NCBI GenBank assembly: GCA_900548005.1
Contig: URIZ01000008.1
Coordinates: 6,513-70,512 of the forward strand
Reading direction: 5' to 3'
From: an uncultured Eubacteriales bacterium
GTDB lineage: Bacteria > Bacillota > Clostridia > Christensenellales > CAG-917
DNA: 64,000 nt
Every line of letters starts with the position of its first letter. Position 1 is the stretch's first letter. Below the pieces are notes generated by a model. It saw nothing but the letters and a program-made list of their open reading frames with translations. It searched no databases and was not told the origin of the DNA. The position numbers and the translations under genes are program-made. Below are positions 33,060 to 43,121 of this stretch, piece by piece.

Positions 33060-33530
33060 AATGAATAATTAATAATTAATAATTGTGGTAGGGCGCAAAA
33101 AATATGACGTTTCGTTTCCACGAGATTGCCACGCCGAGCAAGTCGGCTCGCAATGACAAAGTTTTTTGTTGCGCCCGAAACGAAAACTTATTCGGAGCGT
33201 ACTTATAAATGGAATGTGCAACTTCGAAGACGGAATTGGAGCCGCAAGGCGGCGACCGTATCGAGCGTCGGACTTGACGTAAAGTACGAGAATGTGTGGC
33301 GTTCTGTTGCGTAGCTGCCACACAGGCGAAGTGGCATAATAAGAGAAATGGCGTAAGTTATGTCTCGACCGAGTGTTTTCCCCCGCTACGCGGTTGCCGT
33401 GGGTTCCCTTGCAAGGGGGAACGGCAATAGGGAAAACACCTGAGGAAAGGGGAAAGTTGCATTTAGGGTTTCAAACGCTCCGCTCATTGTAGAGCTGTGA
33501 ACAAAAAAACTTATTCGTAGCATACAAAAA
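33060..33530 (+). repeat. Long intergenic repeat, family B, copy 2
   Basis: Opens with (AATAATTAAT)n, then blocks shared with copies at 30826 and 56672: CGTTTCGTTTCCACGAGAT, TTGCGCCCGAAACGAAAAC, TTCGGAGCGTACTTAT. Near the 3' end GTGGGTTCCCTTGCAAGGGG, GAACGG and GGAAAGGGGAAAGTTGCATT also occur in the 56672 copy. Confidence 0.7.
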
Positions 33531-33558
33531 AGACGATGCCGAGTGCATCGTCTTTTTG
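33525..33558 (-). terminator. Terminator of gdhA
   Basis: AAAAAAGACGATGC, loop CGAGT, GCATCGTCTTTTT, read on the minus strand. Confidence 0.8.
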
Positions 33559-33572
33559 TGTGAAAAACATTG

Positions 33573-34919
33573 TCAATACACGCCTTCTGCGAGCATGGCT
33601 TCGGCGACTTTTCTGAAACCTGCAAGGTTTGCGCCGTCCACGAGATTGTAGCCCATGCCGTAGTTTTTGAGCGCATCGCAAATTTGAGAATGGATGCCGC
33701 GCATGATCGTTTTCAGCTTTGCGTCCACTTCATCGCTTGTCCAAGCAAGGCGTTCGCTGTTTTGTGACATTTCAAGACCGCTCACCGCCACGCCGCCTGC
33801 GTTGACCGCTTTTGACGGAGCGACAAGCACGCCGTGCGATTGCAAGAAAGCGATTGCCTCGTTGGTGGTGGGCATATTGGACACTTCGTTGAGAACGGGC
33901 ACGCCGAGTTTGACCATGGCCTGCGCGTCTTCGAGCAAGATTTCGTTTTGTCTTGCGCAGGGCATATATATGTCGGCTTTGACGTTGCCCCAAGGTTTTT
34001 TGCCTGCGACGAATTCGCAACCGAATTTGTCCGCGTAGTCTTGCACTTTGTTGCGGTTGGAAGCACGCATTTCGAGCATATAATCGATTTTTTCTCCGCT
34101 GACGCCGTCGTTGTCGACGATGTATCCGTCGGGACCCGAAAGGGTGAGCACCTTGCCGCCCAGCTCGTTGATTTTCTTTGCCGCGCCCCATGCGACGTTG
34201 CCAAAGCCCGACAGGCAGAATGTCTTGCCCGCAAGCTGTTCGCCTTCGTGGCGGAGCACTTCGTCAAGGAAGTAGGTTGCGCCGAACCCGGTTGCTTCGG
34301 GGCGGATGAGAGAGCCGCCGAAACTCAAACCTTTGCCGGTTAGAACGCCGTTTTCGTACGCTCCGACAATTTTTTTGTATTGACCGAAAAGGTAGCCTAT
34401 TTCACGACCGCCCACGCCCATATCGCCTGCCGGCACGTCGATGTCGTGGCCGATATAGCGGTACAATTCGTTCATAAACGCTTGGCAAAAACGCATGATT
34501 TCGCCGTCGCTTTTGCCTGTGGGATCGAAGTCCGCGCCGCCTTTTGCTCCGCCCATGGGCAGAGAAGTGAGCGAGTTTTTGAACGTCTGCTCGAAGCCCA
34601 AAAATTTCATTGCGTCGAGATTGACGTCTTTTTGAAAACGAAGACCGCCCTTGAAAGGACCGATTGCGTTGTTGAACTGCACGCGGTAGCCCCTGTTGAC
34701 GTGGTACACTCCGTTGTCGTCCATCCACGGAACGCGGAAAATGATCTGCCGCTCGGGCTCGACCATGCGTTCGAGAATGACGTGTTGTCTAAGCTCTTTT
34801 TCGTGTTGAGAAACGGCGGGAGTGAGCGATGAGAGAACTTCTTTGACCGTTTGCATAAATTGCGGTTGATTGGGATTTTGCGCTTCGGTCTTTTCGATGA
34901 CTTCGCTGATGTATGACAT
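33573..34919 (-). CDS. gdhA: Glutamate dehydrogenase
   Basis: 448 residues from the ATG at 34919, with AAGGAG 9 bases upstream; the frame is open 69 codons more. PMGGAKGGADFDPTGKSDGE holds the catalytic Lys, and DVPAGDMGVGGREIGYLFG follows. A Rossmann domain with LSGFGNVAWGAA binds the cofactor. Length and the GAGDMG-type motif fit the hexameric small type that converts 2-oxoglutarate and ammonia to glutamate, usually with NADPH. The 34920-35265 gap to the next gene shows only AT-rich promoter-like sequence. Confidence 0.96.
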   Translation of the reverse strand: MSYISEVIEKTEAQNPNQPQFMQTVKEVLSSLTPAVSQHEKELRQHVILERMVEPERQIIFRVPWMDDNGVYHVNRGYRVQFNNAIGPFKGGLRFQKDVNLDAMKFLGFEQTFKNSLTSLPMGGAKGGADFDPTGKSDGEIMRFCQAFMNELYRYIGHDIDVPAGDMGVGGREIGYLFGQYKKIVGAYENGVLTGKGLSFGGSLIRPEATGFGATYFLDEVLRHEGEQLAGKTFCLSGFGNVAWGAAKKINELGGKVLTLSGPDGYIVDNDGVSGEKIDYMLEMRASNRNKVQDYADKFGCEFVAGKKPWGNVKADIYMPCARQNEILLEDAQAMVKLGVPVLNEVSNMPTTNEAIAFLQSHGVLVAPSKAVNAGGVAVSGLEMSQNSERLAWTSDEVDAKLKTIMRGIHSQICDALKNYGMGYNLVDGANLAGFRKVAEAMLAEGVY

Positions 34920-35265
34920 AAGCATTCTCCTTGGCAAACATTGCTTGCCCAAATAAAATAATACACTCACGAAAAGGCAAAAATCAACATAAAATTGAAA
35001 ACGAACGCAAATATTTTTTCGATAAACATGGCAAAATCGACGTATATACGCACAAAAAAGAGCGGCTGTATCGTGATTTTGAGCGAAAAAAGCGCATAGA
35101 TTGTGTGTGATAGGCGGCTGTGACACAAAATATTAAGACGGAAAAATTTATTCAAAATCGTATTGAAATATAAGATTCGATATGTTATCATATAAATGTT
35201 AAATTATTTTAAGGTGCGCCCGCTCACGCGCGTAAGCGTGCCTGAAGTAAAGAAAGGAGAAAGTT

Positions 35266-37776
35266 ATGAGCCAAAATCAACAGTTCAAAAAGGTCAAACT
35301 TTTCAGAGTGCTCAAAGTTGTGTTCTACTCGCTTGGCCTTCCGCTGTTTCTTGTCACGGTATTTCTTTCCGCGATAAAGTTTCTCGGTCACGATCCGTTT
35401 ATGGGAGAAACCGCAACGACCACCGCTCTCGGATTTTTCAAACAAATCGAAGCGTACGTCACCGCTCCCGCGCTTTACGGATTTTGGATCGCTTGCGCAC
35501 TTTGGGTGTTCATCTCAATCGTGCATATTGTATTGAACAAGACGGTGAAGAACCAGAAAGTCAAGATGCTTTCCGTGCTTGCCGTGTGCTTGATCGTTAT
35601 GCTCGGGTCGGGATTTATCATGGACGGAGTGTTCCAAGGCAAAGTTGCCGAGCTTCAAAAAAATGCCCCGGAGGGCGTTGTTGTTGAGGACTACAAGACG
35701 CAGCTTTCCTACTACCGCACGTTCACATCCAACGCAATCAAGAAGAACGACACGCTCAATCTCATTGCACAAGTGGATCTTCTTCAACACGTCTACAACG
35801 TTGAGATGGAAGGCGTTGACAAGGGCGGCACTGCGGGCAACATTGCCAACAAACCCGTCACGTACTACAACGTCATTGACGCAGACGGCAACCAAGGTGT
35901 TGACATCAGCTTCAAAATTGACGAAAAAACGGGCGCATACAAGCTCAACGTTGATGAGCGGAACAACATTGTCGGCGACGGCAACATCACAAAAGAGATA
36001 GAGGGCAATCAGCTCATCAGACTCAAGCCCCAAAACGGCAAGCTCGTCATCAACGGCAAAGAGTATCCGAACTATTGGTACAAAGAAAGAGTCACCAACA
36101 GCAAAGAGAAAATCTACGTGTGGTATGCAAAAGATATGATGCCCATTGGCACCGAGTATGCAAACGGCGCAAAAGTAGACAACTCTCCGATCACTGAAGG
36201 CATCTACGGCACGGGTATTTATAACAAGAACGGCATGCTCTCGGACGGTTGGGTGTTCAGCATCTACAACGTGCTCGACATCTTGGAAGACTACTACGAA
36301 GGCAAAGCCATTTCCGAAAAATACAGCGCCCTTGTGGAGAGCTTGTACGAAGAGGCGGAAACCACTCGTGACGCATACTATCAAGGTCTTATCCCCGATC
36401 CGGACGGCAACTACGCGTCCAAGTGGGAGCAAACGATGTACACTCAAGAGATTGATCTTGCCAACAGATTCTCTCTCACAAGACGTCGTCTTGACCAACT
36501 TGTTGCAAAACTCGGCGCATTGCTCGGCAAGAACAGCCTTTTTGACTTCCTTCTCAAGCCCAACGAAGACGGCACGACGGGAATCGAAGGCGTTGCGGGC
36601 GAATTCGGCGTCGGCGATATGCTCAAACCCATTCTTGAAAAACTTCAAAAGGGTATGAGCTTTGCAACCGATATCATCAAAAACGACACGACTATGGCAA
36701 CCGTCATCGAGTATGTCAAAGCCGCGCTCAACATCCCCGACACAACCGAGATCAAGGACGTGTACATCGTGCTTGCATACGCAGGTGCGACAGACATTTT
36801 CGGCGTTGAAAGAGATCACATGTATCTTGCTCTTGTCAAAGACAACGGCGCAGGAGCAATCGGCACCAATCCCGCAAAAGTCAAAGACGGTGGTGACGTT
36901 CTTCTCGACATCGACTTCTCCGACAAGATCCTTGACGACGAAAACAGCGATTTCGCATTCGATCTCGATCATTTGAGCGAGTTCTTGAACACCGCAATCA
37001 ATGGTTTGCTCAAGAAGTTCAACATCAATCTCAAATCCATCCTTGTTGACAACACCATCGGCAGCTTGCTTGGCGGTTTGCTCATCAAAGACATCAAGAT
37101 TGACGGCGTGGTCTACAAAGGACTTGAAATCGGCGGCATGCAAATTCCGCTTTTCGACAGCGACTACAATGCCGCGATCGACGTTGCAGGCATCCTGACC
37201 AATCTTCTTTCTTCACTTTACTACTATCAATCTCCCGTCATCAAACCGGTGTGGGAGTTCTACGGCTGGCAAGAGAGCACCGATGAAAGCTATATCGAGG
37301 CGAGCAAAGCTCTCAAACAATTCCAAAGAGCAGAGTATGAAGCAGTGGCATACGGCGGCATGATCGGCTCTGTGCTTATCGGCGACAAGCTCGGCACGGG
37401 TTCATATCCGTCCGCACTCGGACTTGCCGATCTCACCGCAGTCAGACAACTCAAATACGATCTTTCCTACAAGAGAGATTTCTATCCCATCTACAACACT
37501 CGCGATATGATCATGTTCTTCACGGGCATCATCATTCTGTTCTATTTCTTGAGCTTTGTCGCTCAACAAAAAGAGATCGAATACGCAACGGGCACTCTTG
37601 TGGCTGAAGATCGCAAACCGCGCCAAAAGAAAGCCAAGAAGGGCGCAAACGTCGATGAAATCGCAATGGGCGCAATCGGCGCAACCGTAGACGAGCAAAA
37701 CGAGCAAGGAGTTGAAGCTCCCGCGGGGGACACCGCCTTGCCCGATCAAGAAAATACGGATAAGGGGGTGCTGTAA
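35266..37776 (+). CDS. Large unrecognised membrane protein A
   Basis: 836 residues. Three N-terminal membrane segments (about 15-38, 69-90, 99-120). A large outside domain of about 620 residues follows with VYNVEMEGVDKGG, many Lys/Asp and predicted helices, then one membrane segment near 745-766 (MIMFFTGIIILFYFLSF). The cytoplasmic tail is basic and then acidic. No known domain seen. It forms a tight pair with the next gene (1-base gap), which has the same plan. AAAGGAG site at the start. Confidence 0.85.
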   Translation: MSQNQQFKKVKLFRVLKVVFYSLGLPLFLVTVFLSAIKFLGHDPFMGETATTTALGFFKQIEAYVTAPALYGFWIACALWVFISIVHIVLNKTVKNQKVKMLSVLAVCLIVMLGSGFIMDGVFQGKVAELQKNAPEGVVVEDYKTQLSYYRTFTSNAIKKNDTLNLIAQVDLLQHVYNVEMEGVDKGGTAGNIANKPVTYYNVIDADGNQGVDISFKIDEKTGAYKLNVDERNNIVGDGNITKEIEGNQLIRLKPQNGKLVINGKEYPNYWYKERVTNSKEKIYVWYAKDMMPIGTEYANGAKVDNSPITEGIYGTGIYNKNGMLSDGWVFSIYNVLDILEDYYEGKAISEKYSALVESLYEEAETTRDAYYQGLIPDPDGNYASKWEQTMYTQEIDLANRFSLTRRRLDQLVAKLGALLGKNSLFDFLLKPNEDGTTGIEGVAGEFGVGDMLKPILEKLQKGMSFATDIIKNDTTMATVIEYVKAALNIPDTTEIKDVYIVLAYAGATDIFGVERDHMYLALVKDNGAGAIGTNPAKVKDGGDVLLDIDFSDKILDDENSDFAFDLDHLSEFLNTAINGLLKKFNINLKSILVDNTIGSLLGGLLIKDIKIDGVVYKGLEIGGMQIPLFDSDYNAAIDVAGILTNLLSSLYYYQSPVIKPVWEFYGWQESTDESYIEASKALKQFQRAEYEAVAYGGMIGSVLIGDKLGTGSYPSALGLADLTAVRQLKYDLSYKRDFYPIYNTRDMIMFFTGIIILFYFLSFVAQQKEIEYATGTLVAEDRKPRQKKAKKGANVDEIAMGAIGATVDEQNEQGVEAPAGDTALPDQENTDKGVL

Positions 37777-37777
37777 T

Positions 37778-39652
37778 ATGAGCGAGAAACATCTTGACCA
37801 ATCTGTTGAAAATATGGATTTGCAATCTCAAACTCAACAAGAGACAACGGACAAAATGCCCGCATTCCCTGTGAGTGAACGCACAAAGAAACAACAACTC
37901 GGCACGTCCGTGGTATACTCGGTGGCATCGGTGGTGCTGTACGTGCTTGCATACTTGCCCATCGTCTTGGTGTCTTTGGTGCTTGGCGTGAAGTGCTACG
38001 AGCTTTTGCCGTACTATTCCTTCTGGCCGTTTGTCGGCACAATTCTTGCATGCGTGCTCGGTCTTGTCTTTATGACGGTCGTGCTTGTCGTTGCAAGAAA
38101 GAAAACAAAGAGCAGCATCAGGACGCAAACGGTGAAGATCTGCATCGCTTTCGTGTGCTTGACCACCGTGTTCGGTCTTTTGTTCACCTATATCGTCCCC
38201 GACGTCATCGCATTTGCAACTCAAAACACCTTGTTCTGCGAAGACTTGTACTACAAGGGAACGGAGCAAGCGGAAAAGAACGCAAAGCTCGAACGCGACT
38301 ATATCATGTACAACGTGCTCAACGGCAACTTGAACACCTATGACGGCAACCGCATTGCCGACAAGGGCGACTTTGCCTACACCACGCTCGCAAAGAGAGA
38401 AGAAGAAAACGGCACGTTCATCAGATACTACAACCAAGACATCCAAAACGTCTACGATGCCTACATGCGCGATTACGACATCAAGACCATCAAGTCCCAA
38501 GTGCTTGACGTGCTTGAAAAGAATGCGCCCAGAAGATACGAGTTGTACAACTTTGTCTACACCAACTACGTTCTCAACGACTACGACTACGCATTCTACA
38601 ACAATCTCGAACGCCGCGCCTTCACGCTCTCTATCGTGGACTATATCTATTCCAACTTCGATTATGAAGGCATGCTCAAGCTCGGCTTCAAGGACGCTCG
38701 TCTCAAAGCGTTGTTCCAAGCCAACTATGACAGCTTCAACCAAGACGGTTACAACCCGTTTGACGATCCGCTCCTTTTGTATGCGCAAGTCAACGGCCGT
38801 ATGACAATCCCCGTCGTGTTGCGCCTTATTCTCAACGAAGGTTGGCAATATTCGCAAGGCGGATTCAATGACGCGTCCGGCGAAGTGCGTTTCACCGAAG
38901 ACGGCAACTGCATGTATCAACTCTACGATCCCGCAAAGAGAGACGAGTTTATCGCACAAGGCGGCACGTTCGATTATGACGGCACGATCATGAACGGCGA
39001 AGGCAAGGAAATCACCGTCAAGTACGGTTTCAACAAAGACGGCTGGATGATCTTTGAAAACGGCGTTACAAAACGCCCGATGAAGTGGCTCGTCTTGGAT
39101 ATGCTCGGCGATCCGATGTCCATTGCAAAACTCGATCTCAAATCGGTTGCGGGCAGCACCGTCACCGAGGCAATCCAAAAATTGCTCAACAAACTTCCCA
39201 CTCTCGTTGACGCGCTCGGCGGCCTTGTGAAAAAAGACCTTATCGACGTGGTTGTCAAAGAGGCAACGGGCGGAGCAGGGCTCAGCATCGGTCTTTGCTT
39301 TGACGACGACGGCAACCTTGCTGTCAATCTCTTCTCCATGAACGCCCCCTACGGTATGCTCGGCTACATGCAAGCAACGTGGGTGTCACAAGACAATCTG
39401 CTCATGGCGGTCATCAACGTTGTCGGTCTTCGCAACTGGCTGTGCATCTTCGGCGCAGTGGGCGGCGTGCTCATCGTGGCGGCAGGCGTGTGCAGAGAGC
39501 TTGGCGAAAAGACTCGTGAACGCACCGAAATCGCTCGCGACCGTATCAATCGCGCAGAAGACGACGACACGCAACAAGACGCAATCGCAGACGGTGCGGA
39601 CAATGCCGACAATGTAGACGCTCCTGCGGACACACCGCTTAACGCAGTGTGA
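37778..39652 (+). CDS. Large unrecognised membrane protein B
   Basis: 624 residues from the ATG at 37778, which has GGGGGTG before it and follows the stop of protein A. Membrane segments at about 45-70, 83-105 and 119-141, an outside domain of about 400 residues, one membrane segment near 550-572, and an Asp/Ala-rich cytoplasmic tail. The plan matches protein A, so the two may be distant paralogs or partners in one membrane complex. Function unknown. No signal for secretion other than the membrane segments. Confidence 0.85.
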   Translation: MSEKHLDQSVENMDLQSQTQQETTDKMPAFPVSERTKKQQLGTSVVYSVASVVLYVLAYLPIVLVSLVLGVKCYELLPYYSFWPFVGTILACVLGLVFMTVVLVVARKKTKSSIRTQTVKICIAFVCLTTVFGLLFTYIVPDVIAFATQNTLFCEDLYYKGTEQAEKNAKLERDYIMYNVLNGNLNTYDGNRIADKGDFAYTTLAKREEENGTFIRYYNQDIQNVYDAYMRDYDIKTIKSQVLDVLEKNAPRRYELYNFVYTNYVLNDYDYAFYNNLERRAFTLSIVDYIYSNFDYEGMLKLGFKDARLKALFQANYDSFNQDGYNPFDDPLLLYAQVNGRMTIPVVLRLILNEGWQYSQGGFNDASGEVRFTEDGNCMYQLYDPAKRDEFIAQGGTFDYDGTIMNGEGKEITVKYGFNKDGWMIFENGVTKRPMKWLVLDMLGDPMSIAKLDLKSVAGSTVTEAIQKLLNKLPTLVDALGGLVKKDLIDVVVKEATGGAGLSIGLCFDDDGNLAVNLFSMNAPYGMLGYMQATWVSQDNLLMAVINVVGLRNWLCIFGAVGGVLIVAAGVCRELGEKTRERTEIARDRINRAEDDDTQQDAIADGADNADNVDAPADTPLNAV

Positions 39653-39730
39653 CAAAGAAGCGACAAATCAAACAACAAAAAAAGACACGCAAAGGGCGTC
39701 ACTCTTAGGGATTTTAATTGAATATTTTAT

Positions 39731-39762
39731 AAAACTCGACTTTCAATAAGTCGAGTTTTCTT
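39731..39762 (+). terminator. Terminator after the large membrane protein pair
   Basis: AAAACTCGACTT, loop TCAAT, AAGTCGAGTTTT, followed by C and T. Confidence 0.8.
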
Positions 39763-39870
39763 TTACCCACATAAAACAGATTGAATTAAAGTTAATTTTA
39801 TGTTATAATCAACTCATCGATAAATAAGAATTTGATGAAAACAACAAATAATTTTTAGGAGGTGCTACCC

Positions 39871-39927
39871 ATGAAAGCAGAAGAAATGATTGTTACACAT
39901 GATTTACTCCGTATAGTGTCGGTATAA
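39871..39927 (+). CDS. 18-residue leader peptide of the ABC-F gene
   Basis: MKAEEMIVTHDLLRIVSV, with AGGAGG eight bases before the ATG. It ends inside the first arm of the hairpin at 39907. Short peptides like this upstream of antibiotic-inducible ABC-F genes sense drug-stalled ribosomes. Function inferred from position and structure. Confidence 0.65.
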   Translation: MKAEEMIVTHDLLRIVSV

Positions 39928-39961
39928 AACGGTGAAATCTATACGGAGTGAAATATCACCG
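39907..39961 (+). promoter_or_regulatory. Attenuator with two exclusive stems in the ABC-F leader
   Basis: Stem A: CTCCGTATAG (39907-39916) with CTATACGGAG (39939-39948), 10 bp perfect. Stem B: CGGTGA (39930-39935) with TCACCG (39956-39961). They cross, so only one can form. A ribosome stalled on the leader peptide would block stem A. Confidence 0.65.
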
Positions 39962-40009
39962 AAACGCCGACTTTATATTTATTAAGCCATGCAAAGGAGG
40001 ATTTAGTTT

Positions 40010-41470
40010 ATGTCAATGATTAAAATAGAAAATCTTACGTTTTCCTATCCAACGAGTTATGATAATGTTTTTGAAAACATAAGCTTTCAAATTGATACCG
40101 ATTGGAAGCTCGGCTTTGTGGGAAGAAACGGCAGCGGAAAAACAACGCTGTTAAATCTTTTGCTCGGAAAGTATGAGTATAGCGGTAAAATTCACGCATC
40201 CGTGCAGTTCGATTATTTTCCATATCCCGTATCGGATAAAGCGAAGCTTACGTGTGAAATTTTCTCTGAAATCGCCCCTGCGGCAGAGGAATGGGAGTTA
40301 ATGCGAGAACTGTCTTACTTGGATGTGGAGGCAGATGTGCTTTACCGTCCATTTGAAACTCTATCAAACGGTGAGCAGACAAAGATACTGTTAGCGGCTT
40401 TATTTTGCAACGAAGGACATTTTCTTTTGATTGACGAGCCAACGAACCATTTAGACGTTCACGCTCGTGAAATGGTATCAGCATATTTAAAAAAGAAAAA
40501 AGGCTTTATACTCGTATCTCACGACCGTGCCTTCTTGGATGGATGTGTTGACCATATTTTGTCGCTGAATAGAGCAAGCATTGAAGTACAAAGCGGAAAT
40601 TTTTCGTCTTGGATGGAGAACTTTGAACGTCAACAAGAATTTGAACTCGAACAAAATGAACGCTTACAAAAGGATATTGCTCGATTACAACAATCGGCGA
40701 AACGCTCTGCGGTGTGGTCTGATCGTGTAGAAGCATCGAAAAAAGGAGCAGCCGACAAGGGTTATGTCGGGCATAAAGCAGCAAAGATGATGAAACGGTC
40801 AAAAGCAATCGAAGCAAGGCAACTGCAAGCTATTGAGCAGAAATCAGGGCTTCTAAAAAACATCGAAACTGCCGAGAATTTGAAGCTCACTACGTTGATG
40901 TATCACGCAGAAACACTCGTTACCCTTTCTGATGTTTCTGTTTGTTATGACGAAAATGCGATATGCGAACCCGTTTCATTTACAATACGGCAAGGAGATA
41001 GAGTTGTCCTTGACGGTAGAAACGGAAGCGGAAAAAGCAGTTTGCTTAAACTTATAATCGGTGAGCCAATCGAGCATACAGGTACGATACAGCTTGCATC
41101 GGGACTTATCATATCCTATGTGCCGCAGGACACCTCACATCTACAAGGGAGTTTATCAGCTTTCGCTGAAGAAAACCATATAGATGAAAGTTTATTCAAA
41201 GCAATTCTGCGGAAAATGGACTTTGAGCGCGTACAGTTTGAAAAAGATATACAAGATTTTTCAGGCGGTCAAAAGAAAAAAGTTTTGATAGCGAAAAGCC
41301 TCTGTGAGCAAGCGCATCTGTACATATGGGATGAGCCACTTAACTTTATTGATGTGTATTCTCGTATGCAGATTGAGCAGCTCATAAAAGAATTTTCGCC
41401 TACGATGATTTTTGTCGAACACGATAAAGCCTTTAGAGAAACGATTGCGACGAAAACTTTTCGGTTATAA
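40010..41470 (+). CDS. ABC-F ribosomal protection protein, Lsa/CplR-like
   Basis: 486 residues, no membrane segments. Two ATPase domains: Walker A GRNGSGKTT (39-47) with signature LSNGEQ and LLIDEPTNHLD, and Walker A GRNGSGKSS with signature FSGGQKKK and WDEPLNFIDV. A charged interdomain linker (about 190-270) reaches the ribosomal P/E region in this family. The start MSMIKIENLTFSYPTSYDNVF is close to Lsa/CplR-type proteins that protect against lincosamides, pleuromutilins and streptogramin A; the exact spectrum is not provable here. The gene is AT-rich compared with neighbours, so it was probably acquired. Confidence 0.85.
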   Translation: MSMIKIENLTFSYPTSYDNVFENISFQIDTDWKLGFVGRNGSGKTTLLNLLLGKYEYSGKIHASVQFDYFPYPVSDKAKLTCEIFSEIAPAAEEWELMRELSYLDVEADVLYRPFETLSNGEQTKILLAALFCNEGHFLLIDEPTNHLDVHAREMVSAYLKKKKGFILVSHDRAFLDGCVDHILSLNRASIEVQSGNFSSWMENFERQQEFELEQNERLQKDIARLQQSAKRSAVWSDRVEASKKGAADKGYVGHKAAKMMKRSKAIEARQLQAIEQKSGLLKNIETAENLKLTTLMYHAETLVTLSDVSVCYDENAICEPVSFTIRQGDRVVLDGRNGSGKSSLLKLIIGEPIEHTGTIQLASGLIISYVPQDTSHLQGSLSAFAEENHIDESLFKAILRKMDFERVQFEKDIQDFSGGQKKKVLIAKSLCEQAHLYIWDEPLNFIDVYSRMQIEQLIKEFSPTMIFVEHDKAFRETIATKTFRL

Positions 41471-41585
41471 AACAGAGCGCGACAAATTCCAATTTATCGA
41501 GTTGTTAATTTTGTGGGAAAATTTTCAAAAGTTTAGCACACTATACTTTGCAAGCAAAGTCGTGTGCTTTTGCGGGATAAAAAAG

Positions 41586-41617
41586 AAAGACTAACGAAAG
41601 GTGTTCGTTAGTCTTTT
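41586..41617 (+). terminator. Terminator of the ABC-F gene
   Basis: AAAGACTAACGAA and TTCGTTAGTCTTT, then T. Between 41618 and 41826 there is only a degenerate triple repeat of about 22 bases (ACATCGTGT...GTTG, 41711-41780) and no gene. Confidence 0.8.
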
Positions 41618-41826
41618 ATATTGCCTAAAAATCCCTTATAGGGAACGCCTAATCGCGTGTCTTTTTTATCTGCAATAAAGTAGTGCGAAAAGTGAATTGC
41701 CGTCTGCCGTCTACATCGTGTAAAGCTGTTGCTTACATCGTGTCGAGCCGTTGATTATATCGTACAGTCGCTTGTAGTGTGCACAGCGGCGGTTGTGCTG
41801 CAAAAAAAACGGCGGTTGCGCCGATT

Positions 41827-43035
41827 TTATATCAGCAGAATATCGCCTGCGCTCAGCGTGTACGGGCAAGCGAGCTTGTATATGCGTTGCACGTATTTTG
41901 CATCGTCCGTCACAACGTTTTGCACGGTGTCGATGATTTCGCCCGCCGTGAAGGTTTTGTATGCCGTGTTGCTTGCGGGGGATAGGATTGTCAGCGTATC
42001 GCCCGTGCGGAAACGGTTGCGCATTTCAACGGTGGCTATGCCGTCTTTATAGTCTTGCACAACGGCGGTGAAGACGTATTTTTCGGGAGATTGCCCTTCG
42101 TCAAGACACACCGTATCAAGGTTGTCGCCCTCGAAGTATGCGTCCGTGTAGGTGCGGTGCGCCACGGTTTCGAGCAAGGCGTCATATTCGTCCGCATGCT
42201 CGATCGTGCCTGTCGCAAGATATTCGTCAATTGCCTTTCTGTATGCGTTTGCAACCGTTGCGATATAAAACTCGCTCTTCATCCGTCCTTCCACTTTCAG
42301 CGACACAATGCCAGATTTTGCAATCTCGGGGATGTGGCGCAAAAGGCGCAGGTCGCGGCTGTTCATAAAGTAGGTCATGCGCTCGTCTTGCTCGACATCA
42401 AGCGGCTTTGACGCGTGACGTTCGGTTTCGGTGATGCGATAGCCCCATCTGCAAGGCTGGATGCATGCGCCGCGGTTGGCGGATCGGTTGGCAAAGTAGG
42501 TGGAGAGAAGACATCTGCCCGAATAGCTCATGCACATCGCTCCGTGTACAAACGCTTCAAGCTCCATATCCGGTGCGGCGTTGTGGATTTCAAGCACTTC
42601 GTCAAGGGAGAGTTCTCTTGCAAGCACAACCCGTTTTACGCCCATAGCTTGCCAAAATTTGACGGCAAGCAGATTGGTGGTGTTGGCTTGTGTGGATAGG
42701 TGAATCACAAGATTCGGCGCAACCTGTTTGCACAGCGTTACAAGCCCGATGTCCGAGATAAGCACCGCGTCCACCTTTGCACTTTGCAAAAACTCAAAGT
42801 ATTCTTTTGCTTTGTCAAGGTCTTGATTTTTTGCAAAAATGTTGACGGTGACGTACACTTTTTTGCCAAGCGCGTGAGCGTAGTTTGCCGCCTCGACAAT
42901 CTCGTCTTCCGAGAAGTTGTCCGCAAAAGCGCGCAAGGAAAAAGCCTTGCCGCCAAGGTACACGGCGTCAGCCCCGAAGTGAAAAGCGGTTTTAAGTTTT
43001 TTGAGATTGCCTGCCGGCATCAACAGTTCGAGCAT
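41827..43035 (-). CDS. U32 family peptidase / tRNA hydroxylation-type protein
   Basis: 402 residues from the ATG at 43035 (MLELLMPAGNLKKLK), with AAAGGTG before it. The U32 signature EAFVHGAMCMSYSGRC, NRGACIQPCRWGY and LKVEGRMKSEFY are all present, including the Cys residues likely to hold an iron-sulfur cluster. Members of this group (TrhP) hydroxylate uridine in tRNA with prephenate; others are called collagenases. The first function is more likely. Confidence 0.9.
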   Translation of the reverse strand: MLELLMPAGNLKKLKTAFHFGADAVYLGGKAFSLRAFADNFSEDEIVEAANYAHALGKKVYVTVNIFAKNQDLDKAKEYFEFLQSAKVDAVLISDIGLVTLCKQVAPNLVIHLSTQANTTNLLAVKFWQAMGVKRVVLARELSLDEVLEIHNAAPDMELEAFVHGAMCMSYSGRCLLSTYFANRSANRGACIQPCRWGYRITETERHASKPLDVEQDERMTYFMNSRDLRLLRHIPEIAKSGIVSLKVEGRMKSEFYIATVANAYRKAIDEYLATGTIEHADEYDALLETVAHRTYTDAYFEGDNLDTVCLDEGQSPEKYVFTAVVQDYKDGIATVEMRNRFRTGDTLTILSPASNTAYKTFTAGEIIDTVQNVVTDDAKYVQRIYKLACPYTLSAGDILLI

Positions 43036-43121
43036 AAAGCACCTTTTGACGCAATAAAGCGTTAAACAATGCAAATCGGCATCATAAAATGCCGATTTTG
43101 TCATTTGAGCGTGTTGTTTTG

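Noticed and set aside
35515..39373. Long antisense open frames (about 540 and 610 codons) opposite the two large membrane proteins
   Set aside because: They mirror genes with strong sense features (membrane segments, ribosome sites, tight operon spacing). Their translations are rich in His, Val and Phe, typical of the reverse frame of AAC/GAC/CTC-rich genes.
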